From: Fredericiella sp963839515
Lineage (GTDB): Bacteria > Chloroflexota > Anaerolineae > Caldilineales > Caldilineaceae
Assembly: GCA_963839515.1 (NCBI GenBank)
Contig: CAWIVN010000004.1
Location: 62,001-126,000, forward strand
Length of the DNA stretch: 64,000 nt
Reading direction: 5' to 3'
Below are positions 17,698 through 26,277 of the stretch, in pieces. Made by a program: the position numbers and the translations under genes. Within the stretch, counting starts at the first letter, position 1, and each line of letters begins with the position of its first letter. The notes below the pieces were generated by a model. It had not been told where the DNA came from and ran no database searches. It worked only from the letters and a program-made list of their open reading frames with translations.

Positions 17698-18842
17698 AAA
17701 ATCCTTTCGGCAAAGCGCAGAAGAATGCGGTGCGTGGTGACCAGCTCGGCAATGTCTACGTACTCATCGCTGGAGTGGGCGACGTGATGCGTGCCAGGAC
17801 CAAAGACCACCATGCCGTCCCGTGCAGTTTCCACCAGGTGTTTGGCATCGCTGCCGGGCAAGTAGCCGACCGGCTCGGCCGGCTGGCCGGTCTCGCCTGC
17901 GGCTACCGCCAGGAACTCCTGCACCAGTGGCTGTGTCGGGTCGGTTTGAAACCAGTTGCTGACCTGAAAGCTGTCCACGCTGTAGCGGCGTGTGGCATCA
18001 TGTGCTCCGCATGTGGCGGCAATCGCCTCCAATTCGGCAATGACTGCTTGTGGATCTTCGCCCGGCAGCATGCGCCGGTCGACGTGAATTGTGCAGGCAT
18101 CGGCGACGACGTTGGCACTTACTCCTCCCTCGATCACGCCCACGTTGATGCTGGGCTTGCCCACCAGCGCGTGGTGGCGTCCGTCCAGCACCTCGGCCTG
18201 ATAGCGTTCGAGGGCCAGGATCAGGTGCGCCATACCGTTGATGGCATTGCGCCCGCGCCACGGCTCGGTCGCATGGGCCGTCTCGCCGGCCACATGAAAC
18301 GCCGCCCGCAGCACACCCTTGTGCGCAATGGCCATCCGGTTGTGTGTCTGCTCGCCAACGACGACGAAATCGCTGGGCGGCAGAAATCCTTTTTCGGCCA
18401 GCCAGCGCGTGCCCAGGCGCCCCCCGACTTCTTCTTCGCCGGCGCAGACGAGCGTGAGACGGCCGGCCAGGGCGTCTCGTCGTTCTGCAAGCTGTGCCCC
18501 GGCCAGCATCATGGCCGCCAACGGTCCCTTGTCGTCCACGCTTCCCAACCCATAGAGGCGCCCATCGGCAATTTCGCCGCCAAACGGGTCGTGTGTCCAG
18601 CGGGCATTTTGGCCCAGCGGGACGGTGTCGATGTGGGCGTGGTAGAGCAGGGAAGGACCGCTGTTTGGCCCGATGGAGGCCACCACACTCCAGGCGCGCT
18701 CATCGGGCGCCGCCAGCGTCACTTGGAAACCGGCAGACTCAAGGTACGCTCCGCAGAACTCGGCGATGGCGCGGCAGTTCCCAGGAGGGTTGGGCGATGG
18801 AATGGCGACCAGGGCCTGGAGCAGTGCGGTTAATGCTTGCAT
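17685..18842 (-). CDS. M20 deacylase of the ArgE/DapE/CPG2 type
   Basis: This 385-residue protein hydrolyses the amide of an N-acyl amino acid or related compound. The metal site is complete: YHAHIDTVPLG (His, Asp), GLGSVDDKG (Asp), AGEEEVGG (Glu-Glu), and the C-terminal His in FGPGTHHVAHSSDEYV. The dimerisation domain lies between (ETAHATEPWRGRNAINGMAHL). The N-terminus IPSPNPPGN matches acetylornithine deacetylase/succinyl-diaminopimelate desuccinylase-like proteins. It is seven bases from the AstE-like gene upstream and overlaps the amidohydrolase downstream. Its substrate is probably set by the pathway, not arginine or lysine synthesis. Confidence 0.9.
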   Translation of the reverse strand: MQALTALLQALVAIPSPNPPGNCRAIAEFCGAYLESAGFQVTLAAPDERAWSVVASIGPNSGPSLLYHAHIDTVPLGQNARWTHDPFGGEIADGRLYGLGSVDDKGPLAAMMLAGAQLAERRDALAGRLTLVCAGEEEVGGRLGTRWLAEKGFLPPSDFVVVGEQTHNRMAIAHKGVLRAAFHVAGETAHATEPWRGRNAINGMAHLILALERYQAEVLDGRHHALVGKPSINVGVIEGGVSANVVADACTIHVDRRMLPGEDPQAVIAELEAIAATCGAHDATRRYSVDSFQVSNWFQTDPTQPLVQEFLAVAAGETGQPAEPVGYLPGSDAKHLVETARDGMVVFGPGTHHVAHSSDEYVDIAELVTTHRILLRFAERILCST

Positions 18843-18848
18843 TCCGTC

Positions 18849-19853
18849 TCAGCCTGTCTGCAGCAGATTGTCGACCGTCTTCTCGACGACCCCGAAAAAG
18901 CAGCACCACTGCCCTTCAAGCACGGACGGCCGCGAACGCAGGCCAAAGACGACACCATCCTTGGGCGCCTTGAGCTCGGCCACGATATCCCCGTACAAGT
19001 TGTAAATCGATCCCAGCGGCGTCCCTTGTGTGATGGGCGTTTCGAATGGCAGGTCGGGGTTGCCGACAAAGATGCCGGTCGTGGGGGCGAGCACGGCGAT
19101 TTGGTAGCCCTGATGCCAGGCCGGCGCATAGGTAGCTTCGCCTTCGATCATGCTGTAGTGGCGCATGACGTTGAGATAGCTGCCGGCCAGGTCCTGCGCC
19201 ACCACGTGCAGGTCGCGTGTCAGCGAGCGGCAGTTGCCGCCCAGCTCGACCGTGATGCCACCTTTGCCCAACGAGCCGATCATCGAACTGGGGTTGCCTC
19301 CCCCGACCGGGCTGCGAAAGACTAGCGGCCATTGCGGCCCCATGGCGGCAGCCAGTTCCATGCTGACCGGATTGTCCGAGGCGAAGATCATGTGCGCCAG
19401 GTACGAGTGTTCGCCGCCCGAATGGATCGCGATTTGCAGGTCGCAGTTGTCTTTCATCGCCTGCCAGTGAGCGAAGGCCACGCGTTCGGTCGGGTAGCCG
19501 TCGGGTTTTCCCGGGTAAATGCGATTCATATCATAGGCGAACGTGTCCAGTGGGTCGCCACGTGTGCCGGCCGTAAAACCGGCTACGTTCATGGCCGGTA
19601 CAGCCACGACCGTGCCGCGCAGCTTCTGTGGGTCGAGCGCCTGCAAGGCCCAAAATATCGACAGGGGCCCCTCGGGTTCGTCGCCGTGTGTCGCGCCGTT
19701 CAGCCAGAGCCGCGGCCCCTCCTCCACTCCGCGCACCACCAAGATCGGTGTCTGGCGTGGGCTGCCGCCCATATCTACGCCCGCCTCAATCGCTCCCCGT
19801 TTCATTTCCCCCGGCAGCACGGAGAGATTACCGATGCTCAATGCATTTGCCAT
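18849..19853 (-). CDS. AstE/AspA-like zinc deacylase
   Basis: This 334-residue protein matches the succinylglutamate desuccinylase/aspartoacylase family, zinc carboxypeptidase-fold enzymes that remove an acyl group from an amino acid. Zinc ligands and catalytic residue are visible: GATHGDEPEG (His, Glu), IAIHSGGEHS (His) and GITVELGG (catalytic Glu). MNRIYPGKPDGYPTERVA resembles the Asn-Arg substrate loop. The C-terminal beta domain (TTGIFVGNPDLPFETPITQG) resembles the family's lid. It follows a 182-base GC-rich gap with short repeats in the operon. It adds a third type of C-N hydrolase to the cluster. Confidence 0.88.
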   Translation of the reverse strand: MANALSIGNLSVLPGEMKRGAIEAGVDMGGSPRQTPILVVRGVEEGPRLWLNGATHGDEPEGPLSIFWALQALDPQKLRGTVVAVPAMNVAGFTAGTRGDPLDTFAYDMNRIYPGKPDGYPTERVAFAHWQAMKDNCDLQIAIHSGGEHSYLAHMIFASDNPVSMELAAAMGPQWPLVFRSPVGGGNPSSMIGSLGKGGITVELGGNCRSLTRDLHVVAQDLAGSYLNVMRHYSMIEGEATYAPAWHQGYQIAVLAPTTGIFVGNPDLPFETPITQGTPLGSIYNLYGDIVAELKAPKDGVVFGLRSRPSVLEGQWCCFFGVVEKTVDNLLQTG

Positions 19854-19957
19854 GCTAGTCCCTCAATCCCTTTACTCTTGGTCTGTTTCTCGTTTGCCCC
19901 GCGCCGACACTGTCACCCTGCGCCGCCCGCGCGCCTGATCCCGCGCCGACCGCCGCT

Positions 19958-20003
19958 TGGTTCCGCGTAGCCCGCACGCCTGGTCCCGCGTAGCCCGCAC
20001 GCC
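19958..20003. repeat. Two 23-bp direct repeats in an intergenic gap
   Basis: Two adjacent 23-base units (19958-19980 and 19981-20003) share the core CCGCGTAGCCCGCACGCC and differ at one base. A weaker third copy precedes them near 19936. They lie in the 182-base gap between the aminotransferase and deacylase genes. Followed by CACGTGTGGG and CCCACGTG pieces that could pair. Confidence 0.6.
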
Positions 20004-20035
20004 CACGTGTGGGAAGCCACGCCCACGTGCACGAG

Positions 20036-21235
20036 TCACCGATGTCGTGCCAGCACGCCTCCCATACGGTCGAGCGCCTCCGCCAACTTTTCCTCCGGCT
20101 GCAGCAGGCTGATACGCAGCCAATCTACCCATTTGTCGCCAAAGGCCGTGCCGGGAAAGATCAGCACGTGACCCTCGCGCAGCAGCAAGTACGAGAGTTC
20201 GAAGGCCTGGATGCCGCTGGTAGACGTATCGGTGTAGACAAAGAATGCCCCCTGTGGCTCACCGTAGCTGAAACCCATCCCGCGCAGCCCCGCCATCATC
20301 AGCTTGCGCCGCCGATCGTAGATTTCGCGGTACTGGTCCACGATGTCCTGGGGGCCGGTGGCTGCGGCCAGCGCTGCCCACTGGGCCACGGACGCTATCG
20401 GGCCGGTGGTCGCCGCCTTGACTGCGGTCAGGGTCGCGATAAAGTCCGCCGGCGCGATCACATAGCCGACGCGCCAGCCTGTCATGGCGTAGGTCTTGCT
20501 AAAGCCACCCAGCGTGATCGTGCGCTCGTACATACCTGGGATGCTGGCGATGCTCAGCTGCTGCGCCGGGGCGTAGATGTAGCGCTCGTAGATCTCATCG
20601 CTGATAACCACCAGATCGTGCTTGCGCGCGATCCCAGCGATCGCGGCCAGATGGGCCGGGCTCACAACTGCCGACGTGGGGTTGCTCGGCGAGATGATCA
20701 GAAGCGCCTTGGTGGCGGGCGTGATGGCGGCCTCGACCTCACTCGGGCGCAGATCGAAATTGTCCTCAGGATACGTGGGGACGAGCACCATCTTGGCCCC
20801 AGCCTGGGCGATCGCTTCGTCGTAAGATGTGTAGCGTGGGTCAGGCACCAGGATCTCGTCGCCGGGATCGAGCAGGGTCTGCATGACCAGGTACAGCGCT
20901 TCTTGTCCGCCATCGGTGATCAGCACGTCGCTCGCCTTGGCCGAGATGCCGTTCTGTTTGCCCACGTTGTGAGCAATGGCCTCGCGCAGGGCATCCATGC
21001 CCTGGGTGGGCAGCCGGAGGTCGGCGCGCCCGTCACGAATAGCTGCGCGCGCAGCGGCGATGACATGCTCCGGTGTATCCAGGTCCGGGTCGCCGCGGCC
21101 AAGCGTAATGGCATCGGGAATTTTGGCTGCCAGCTCCATCAGTGCGTAGCGCAGCTTGGTGCCGTCGGCTGCTACGGCGCGCAGTTCGGCTGGCGTAACG
21201 ATCTCGCCGGGTGTGGCAAATGTGCGATGGCTCAT
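20036..21235 (-). CDS. Class I/II PLP-dependent aminotransferase
   Basis: This 399-residue fold-type I enzyme moves an amino group from an amino acid to a 2-oxo acid. PLP-site residues are present: ISPSNPTS (Asn), VVISDEIYERY (Asp, Tyr), GGFSKTYAMTGWRVGY (Schiff-base Lys) and LRISLLQPEE (Arg for the carboxylate). It shares the LGRGDPDLDTP N-terminal signature with the aminotransferases at 36720 and 44115, so the three are recent paralogues. Its ATG overlaps the stop of the degenerate paralogue by four bases, suggesting coupled translation and possibly a shared complex. Confidence 0.93.
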   Translation of the reverse strand: MSHRTFATPGEIVTPAELRAVAADGTKLRYALMELAAKIPDAITLGRGDPDLDTPEHVIAAARAAIRDGRADLRLPTQGMDALREAIAHNVGKQNGISAKASDVLITDGGQEALYLVMQTLLDPGDEILVPDPRYTSYDEAIAQAGAKMVLVPTYPEDNFDLRPSEVEAAITPATKALLIISPSNPTSAVVSPAHLAAIAGIARKHDLVVISDEIYERYIYAPAQQLSIASIPGMYERTITLGGFSKTYAMTGWRVGYVIAPADFIATLTAVKAATTGPIASVAQWAALAAATGPQDIVDQYREIYDRRRKLMMAGLRGMGFSYGEPQGAFFVYTDTSTSGIQAFELSYLLLREGHVLIFPGTAFGDKWVDWLRISLLQPEEKLAEALDRMGGVLARHR

Positions 21236-22050
21236 GCTTGTTCCTTTTTCCCCTGTGCGAGGTTCCCCTTAGCACCTTCCAGCTCTTCCAGTGCCGCCAG
21301 CGCTGCGTACTGGCTGGGAGCCGACGTGCAGATGGTGATGGATTGCTTGAGGTCGCGTACCGGTGTCAGAAGTGGCTTAGGGCCGGCAAACCAGCTGACC
21401 TGCCAGGCAGCCAGGCCGGGCGCGCCGGCGAAGCCGCCCAATGTAAGCGTGCGCTGCGCCATTCCCGGAAGGGCCGCAAAGGGCGTATAGCCATCCGACG
21501 GCGCGCCGGTTTCGTCGGCGATAACCGGCAGTTCATGATCCGCCGCCCACTGGGACAGTCGCTGCATTTGCGCGTCTGCCCACTGGGCAGATGCGGGTTG
21601 TGGGTTGGCTATCAGCAGCAGTGCAGCACCCCCTGCAGAGGGATTGGGCAATTCCCCTTCTTCCGACAGGATCACGCCGGCAGCGCCGGCAAAATTCAGG
21701 CCCGCAGCATAGGGTTCTGCCGCGGGGACGAACAGGTAGACCGTCTTGCCGACGGCGAGCGAACGCAACGCCACGTAGCGAGCTTCCTCAATACTGCCGC
21801 TGACGACGACATCATTCTCGTGCGTGTTCACGCCGAGTGCCGTCAGATGTTTGGCGACCGCCTGGCATAACGGCGCGATCCCCGGCCGCCGCGTGTAATG
21901 GTCGCAGAGGTGGCGCCCGATGGCTTCGGCTGCGGCCTCGCGCACGGCAGTGCTGGTGTTGCCTGTGACCAGGGTTGGCCCTGGCGCGGCGGGGGCCGCA
22001 AACAGACGCGTGCGCTTTGCTGTTTTCTGCTGCAAGATGGATGGCTGCAT
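21232..22050 (-). CDS. Degenerate aminotransferase paralogue lacking the PLP lysine
   Basis: This 272-residue protein aligns by eye to the large domain of the neighbouring aminotransferase: DVVVSGSIEEARYVALRSLAVG corresponds to DVLITDGGQEALYLVMQTLL, LLIANPQP to IISPSNPT, and ELPVIADETGAPSDG to LVVISDEIYERY. In the lysine segment GGFSKTYAMTGWRVGY becomes GGFAGAPGLAAWQVSW, so the Schiff-base Lys is Gly. The C-terminal small domain is missing, ending near EELEGAKGN. The frame is open and clean, with no internal stops, so it appears to be maintained. It could be a partner subunit, an allosteric sensor, or a gene in early decay. It overlaps the active enzyme by four bases. Confidence 0.78.
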   Translation of the reverse strand: MQPSILQQKTAKRTRLFAAPAAPGPTLVTGNTSTAVREAAAEAIGRHLCDHYTRRPGIAPLCQAVAKHLTALGVNTHENDVVVSGSIEEARYVALRSLAVGKTVYLFVPAAEPYAAGLNFAGAAGVILSEEGELPNPSAGGAALLLIANPQPASAQWADAQMQRLSQWAADHELPVIADETGAPSDGYTPFAALPGMAQRTLTLGGFAGAPGLAAWQVSWFAGPKPLLTPVRDLKQSITICTSAPSQYAALAALEELEGAKGNLAQGKKEQA

Positions 22051-22072
22051 AGAGCACTCCTCGACGCCGGCC

Positions 22073-22531
22073 CTAGACGCCCTGCGGGCGGGCGGCGCCT
22101 TCTCCTTCCTTGTAGACCTGCATAAACTCGATTTCGGTGCCGCTGACCTGGTCTTCCAGAAAAGCCACCCAACCTTCAGGGTGAATGTGGCTGCCGGTTA
22201 TCTTACAGGCGGCGCACTCCTTGAGTTTCGCGCCATTCGCCTGTGCTTCGGCCAACGCCGCGTCGATGTCTTCCACGGCATAGCAGATGTGGTGCAAGCC
22301 CTCATAGCCGCGCTGCGCGATCCAGGAGGCAAAGCGCCCGTCGGCGTCCATCGACTGGGTGATCTGAAACTCGATGCCGCCGAGATTGAAGATGGCAGCG
22401 CGGTTGCGACTTTTGGCAAATTCTTTAACCTGCACGTCCGGGGACACGCCCAAGAGTCGCTTATAGTCCGCCAAAGATGCATCTATGTCGCGCACGGCAA
22501 AGGCCATATGTTTGATCTGTGTAACCTTCAT
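22073..22531 (-). CDS. VOC/glyoxalase-fold protein, methylmalonyl-CoA epimerase-like
   Basis: This 152-residue protein has two beta-alpha-beta-beta-beta units of the vicinal oxygen chelate fold. Likely metal ligands are His in IKHMAFAV, Gln in FQITQS, His in LHHICYAVEDID and Glu in TEIEFMQV, the order seen in methylmalonyl-CoA epimerase. The family includes epimerases, glyoxalases and dioxygenases, so the reaction is open. It is four bases from the SDR gene upstream. In a catabolic cluster an epimerase or isomerase on a chiral intermediate is plausible. Confidence 0.85.
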   Translation of the reverse strand: MKVTQIKHMAFAVRDIDASLADYKRLLGVSPDVQVKEFAKSRNRAAIFNLGGIEFQITQSMDADGRFASWIAQRGYEGLHHICYAVEDIDAALAEAQANGAKLKECAACKITGSHIHPEGWVAFLEDQVSGTEIEFMQVYKEGEGAARPQGV

Positions 22532-22535
22532 GCCT

Positions 22536-23414
22536 CTATCCTTTCAAATTTGGTTGGTTGGTCCAGTACGACCACTGCGTCCGCTGTTCCAGACGCTGCT
22601 TGAAATCCTCCACGTAAAGCGTCGCCTTCTCAGGGGCAAAAGCGAATTCATATCCTTCTGCCGCGATCGTGTCGGCCAGCGGGCCGGCATCGAAGCGCAG
22701 ACCGGTGAAGCGCGCCGGCGGCTGCGCGGCTAGCCAGGCAAAGGCCGGCGCCAGCAGCAGCGGGTCGGTCCACTGGTTTCGTTCCGCGGCCGGTACCTGG
22801 GCCTCGCCCGCACGCGTGATCGAGGTCGGCTTGAGCCGCTTGCCTGGTCCCATCGTGTTGACGGCAATGTTGTATGGCTCGGCTTCCATGGCTAGCGCCT
22901 TGGTAAACCCCTCGATGCCGTGCTTGGCGGCGCAGTAGGCTATCTCGGCGCGAAAGCCGCGCACGCTGGCGCCGCTGGCGATCGCAATACAGTGGCCGCC
23001 GCCTGCTGCCAGCAAATGGGGCCAGGCGGCACGCACGCCGTGATAGACGCCGGTCAGGTTGACGCCAATCATCTTCTGCCAGAACTCGGGCGTGTGCCCT
23101 TCAAAACCAACCAGCGGCATGATAGCGGCATTGTTGACCACCACGTCGAGCTGACCCCAACGCTGCACCAGGGCGTCAGCCATCGTCTCCATGTCCCGAA
23201 AATCGGTCACGTCCACCACGCGCGCCAGGACGTCGCCACCCGCAGCCTGAATTTCAGCCGTCGTCATCTCCAACTCGGCTGCGTCTACGTCGCAGATGCC
23301 GACGCGTGCCCCCGCCAGCGCCAGCCCCTGGGCGATGCCGGCGCCAAAGCCACGCCCGGCTCCCGTGACCCAGACAGTCTTGCCTTGCAGTAGACGAATC
23401 TCTGTGTTTGACAT
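22536..23414 (-). CDS. Short-chain dehydrogenase/reductase
   Basis: This 292-residue Rossmann-fold oxidoreductase has the SDR landmarks: nucleotide-binding TGAGRGFGAG, NNAAIM, catalytic Ser in IASGAS and the YCAAK Tyr-Lys pair. An acidic residue after the second strand (ICDVDAAE) suggests NAD(H). The C-terminus (about residues 235-292) is longer than the classical 250-residue enzyme and carries a distinct Trp-rich end. It starts four bases after the DUF4438 gene stop, in the middle of the operon. Substrate unknown; an alcohol or hydroxy-acid intermediate is expected. Confidence 0.9.
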   Translation of the reverse strand: MSNTEIRLLQGKTVWVTGAGRGFGAGIAQGLALAGARVGICDVDAAELEMTTAEIQAAGGDVLARVVDVTDFRDMETMADALVQRWGQLDVVVNNAAIMPLVGFEGHTPEFWQKMIGVNLTGVYHGVRAAWPHLLAAGGGHCIAIASGASVRGFRAEIAYCAAKHGIEGFTKALAMEAEPYNIAVNTMGPGKRLKPTSITRAGEAQVPAAERNQWTDPLLLAPAFAWLAAQPPARFTGLRFDAGPLADTIAAEGYEFAFAPEKATLYVEDFKQRLEQRTQWSYWTNQPNLKG

Positions 23415-23418
23415 AGAG

Positions 23419-24294
23419 TTAGGAGAGCTTTAGCAGGTCGGCGATGTTTGCCCCAGGCGTGGGTAGCGGGCGAATCGCGTCATCGGGGCCTGTCATGATG
23501 ATTGCAATGCCCGGGCCGTAGCCGCTGCGGTAACTGCCGCCTTGGCAAACGACGCCGATCGCCACGGCGCCGCGCAGGTAGCCGTGACCAAAGCGGCTGT
23601 CCCAGTCGGCCACCGCCACGAGGTCGCCGAAGCGCAGGTCGTCCAATCCGGCTGCCGCCAGCTGCGCCAGGTCGGAGGTTTGCAGGTTGAGCGCGCCGTT
23701 CTCACTGCCGAGACCGGCCCCGGCGCCCGCCAACGTGCTCGGAGCGATGCCCTTTACCGGCACCACCAGCTTGCCGTCAGCACTGACGTCGGGGTTGATC
23801 GCTTCGAGCAGCTCAGGTGAGCAACTTTTAAACTGGATGGTCGGGAAGTCCCCCAATGTCAAGCCGACGCCGAATGCCTGCACCTGCACCTTGTCGCCGG
23901 GCGCCATTTTTTCCAGCGCTTCGGGGCCGAAATGGCAAATGACATGCTCGGCAAAACGGCCACTCTTGCCAGTGACTACACCGCTGGCGCCACCGGCGGC
24001 GCCGCTCACTACGCGGGCCCGGTTCCCCAGGCAAGCAAAGACGCCCAGTGCCGTGTTGACATTGGCATTGCTGTGCTTGATCGAGACGCCGGGCTGAATC
24101 AGTTCAGCCGTCCAGCCCATGGCACGGTCGCCGATGCGTACGTTATAGACCAGCCCACCAAACGTGGGCAAGAGCAGTGGGGCGCCGTCGGCTGCCACGA
24201 AGTAGGGGCTGGCGGGCAGCCCAGGCATGGTAGGGTTGGCGACTTCGCCGAGCACGGAGATTTTTACCAGTTGCGAGACGTTTGTTTGCAGCAT
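23419..24294 (-). CDS. DUF4438 family protein (second of tandem pair)
   Basis: This 291-residue protein resembles the DUF4438 family, a conserved group without established activity. Segments shared with the upstream gene include GDRAMGWTAELIQPGVSIKHSNANVNTALG versus GDPAYGWAGDHVEPGVSIAHPDSDVDHAMH, LGNRARVVSGAAGGASGVVTG, and RFGHGYLRGAVAIGVVCQG followed by GYGPGIAIIMTG. The conserved Gly-His-Gly and Asp-rich turns suggest an enzyme or binding protein. The start at 24294 is chosen because the paralogue also begins ML-(Q/R)-TN; a GTG at 24321 is possible. Confidence 0.8.
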   Translation of the reverse strand: MLQTNVSQLVKISVLGEVANPTMPGLPASPYFVAADGAPLLLPTFGGLVYNVRIGDRAMGWTAELIQPGVSIKHSNANVNTALGVFACLGNRARVVSGAAGGASGVVTGKSGRFAEHVICHFGPEALEKMAPGDKVQVQAFGVGLTLGDFPTIQFKSCSPELLEAINPDVSADGKLVVPVKGIAPSTLAGAGAGLGSENGALNLQTSDLAQLAAAGLDDLRFGDLVAVADWDSRFGHGYLRGAVAIGVVCQGGSYRSGYGPGIAIIMTGPDDAIRPLPTPGANIADLLKLS

Positions 24295-24349
24295 CGTGAC
24301 GTGTCCCAAGAGAGCCGGCACACTTGCCGGCGCGTGCCGCCAGGCAGGC

Positions 24350-25204
24350 CTAGCGAATGTTTAGCAGCCGAGCAATGTTCGCCTGCGGGTCGATAATGGG
24401 TTCCAACGTGCCGTCGACACAGGCGAGCAGGTCCTGGCAGCCCGGCCCATGTCCGGTCATCACTGAATCGCCGTGCATGATGACGCCGATGGTGACGCCG
24501 CCAGGATAATAGCCGCGGCCGTAGCGATGGTCAGTGTCCATCACGGCCACCAGGTCACCCAAGCGCAGTTGATCGATGCCGTGTTCGGCCAATGCGGCGC
24601 GGTCGCCGGTCATCAGGTCCTGGTCCACAAATTCAGGCGTGAGCTCGGCGCCACTGCCCATGATATGGGCGGGGATCTTGGCCACCACCGGCACTAGCAG
24701 CTTGCCCGCAGCCGAAATGCGCAGTCCCCAGTGTTCGATCAGGTTAGGGCCGGCTTTCTTGACCAGCACGCCCGGGAAGTCGAGCAGTTGCAGCCCGCGG
24801 CCGCAGGTCTTGATCACCAGGCGATCGCCCACGGTCAGCATTTCGAGCACGTCGGGTGGGAAGTCAACCAGCAGGCGAGCGTGCTCGCCGGTAACGATGC
24901 CGCGCGCGCCGGCAGCCTGCCCGCTCGCCACCATGGCCTCGTTGCCTACGCAGGTGAGATAGTGCATGGCATGGTCCACGTCGCTATCGGGGTGCGCGAT
25001 ACTTACCCCCGGTTCGACGTGGTCACCTGCCCAGCCGTAGGCGGGATCGCCCACGCGTGCGTTGTAGACGATGCCGGCCATCCCAATCAACACCCGGCCG
25101 ATGCCTTCCGTGTCAGGTCGATAAGGGGAACGGTCGAGGGTAGGTGGGCTGACAAAACCGCTCACTGCCATCTGGACCAATGAATCGCGGTTGGTTCTGA
25201 GCAT
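24350..25204 (-). CDS. DUF4438 family protein (first of tandem pair)
   Basis: This 284-residue paralogue of the next gene starts MLRTNRDSLVQMAVSGFVSPP behind a clear GGAGG site six bases upstream. It shares the same order of motifs: NARVGDPAYGWAG, GVSIAHPDSDVDHAMH, GARGIVTGEHARLLVDFP, DHRYGRGYYPGGVTIGVIMHG and GHGPGCQDLL. Tandem duplication with clear divergence suggests a hetero-oligomer or two related substrates. The 38-base gap to the hydroxyacid dehydrogenase gene supports one transcript. No catalytic mechanism can be named. Confidence 0.82.
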   Translation of the reverse strand: MLRTNRDSLVQMAVSGFVSPPTLDRSPYRPDTEGIGRVLIGMAGIVYNARVGDPAYGWAGDHVEPGVSIAHPDSDVDHAMHYLTCVGNEAMVASGQAAGARGIVTGEHARLLVDFPPDVLEMLTVGDRLVIKTCGRGLQLLDFPGVLVKKAGPNLIEHWGLRISAAGKLLVPVVAKIPAHIMGSGAELTPEFVDQDLMTGDRAALAEHGIDQLRLGDLVAVMDTDHRYGRGYYPGGVTIGVIMHGDSVMTGHGPGCQDLLACVDGTLEPIIDPQANIARLLNIR

Positions 25205-25242
25205 GGGCGCCTCCATTCCCAGTGCTGCGGCGGATTAAATAG

Positions 25243-26253
25243 TTACACGCGGTGCAAGAGAGGTTCGCCGCGCAAGAAACGCTGAACGTTAGCCAGCACA
25301 TCGTCCATCTGCCGGTCGCGTGCGCCGCCGGTGCCCCCGCCAATGTGGGGGGTAAGGATCACGTTGTCACAGGCCAGCAGCGGGTGATCGTATGGGATCG
25401 GCTCGTAGACAAACACGTCGAGCCCGGCGCCGGCAATGCGGCGCGACTGGAGGGCATCGACCAGGGCGGCTTCGTCGATCACGCCGCCGCGGCAGATGTT
25501 GACCAGAAAGGCCGATGGCTTCATCAGGGCCAACTCGCGGCTGCCGATCATGCCCTGTGTTTCGGGCGTCAAGGGTGTGGAGAGCAGCACAAAATCGGAC
25601 TTGCGCAGCAGATCGTCTTTCTCGGCGTACGTAACATGTTCGGCCTGCTCAAGTGCCGCAGGCAGGCGGCGGCGCTTGTTATAGATGACCTGCATGTCAA
25701 AGGCGCGGGCGCGGCGAGCCGTTTCGGCTCCGATCTCGCCAAAGCCAATAATCCCGAGTGTATGGCCGCGCACCTCGAGCAAGCCGGGCAGCTTCATCCA
25801 CTGGAACTTATGCCGCTTCTGCTCGGTGAGGATGGGTTCGACGCCGAGGTCGCGATAGGCGCCGGCGACGGTAGCTGCGTGCGCCTCGATCAGATTCTTG
25901 CTGAGCGCCAGGATCAATGTCATGGCCAGTTCGGCCACGGCTATACAGCCATGCAGTGGCATGGTGGCTACGGCGACGCCGGCTGCCTGGGCCGCAGCCA
26001 GGTCAATGTCCGTTGGACGTGACCCATAACGTTGCACCAGGCGCAGCTTTGGCGCAGCGGCGATCATTTCTGCGGTCACCGGTCGGTCTTGGGTGACGAT
26101 GACCTCGGCCTCGGCCAGCTGCGCCGTTAGCGCTTGGGGCTCAGGGGTGGAGGGGGCGATTAGCTGCAGGCCTTGCGCCGCCGCCAGTGCGCCGATCCAG
26201 GCAAAGTCAGCTTCAGTCTTTGGGTCGCTAAACAGAATGGTGGGTTGCGTCAT
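25243..26253 (-). CDS. D-isomer-specific 2-hydroxyacid dehydrogenase
   Basis: This 336-residue NAD-dependent enzyme interconverts 2-oxo acids and D-2-hydroxy acids. It has the GIIGFGEIG nucleotide loop, NICRGGVIDE (catalytic Arg), VYEPIPYDHPL (Glu) and LTPHIGGGTGG (His). The inserted ILTEQKRHKFQW segment is matched by ILTDQKKYTYNW in the dehydrogenase at 41845, marking the two as paralogues. It starts 24 bases after the regulator gene. With the aminotransferases of the same operon it could reduce the 2-oxo acid left after deamination. Confidence 0.92.
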   Translation of the reverse strand: MTQPTILFSDPKTEADFAWIGALAAAQGLQLIAPSTPEPQALTAQLAEAEVIVTQDRPVTAEMIAAAPKLRLVQRYGSRPTDIDLAAAQAAGVAVATMPLHGCIAVAELAMTLILALSKNLIEAHAATVAGAYRDLGVEPILTEQKRHKFQWMKLPGLLEVRGHTLGIIGFGEIGAETARRARAFDMQVIYNKRRRLPAALEQAEHVTYAEKDDLLRKSDFVLLSTPLTPETQGMIGSRELALMKPSAFLVNICRGGVIDEAALVDALQSRRIAGAGLDVFVYEPIPYDHPLLACDNVILTPHIGGGTGGARDRQMDDVLANVQRFLRGEPLLHRV

Positions 26254-26277
26254 GCCCTACCTCGATCTTTCCGTCTG

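Noticed and set aside
19958..20003. Possible CRISPR or insertion-sequence end
   Set aside because: Only two adjacent 23-bp units, no spacers, no inverted terminal repeats or transposase.
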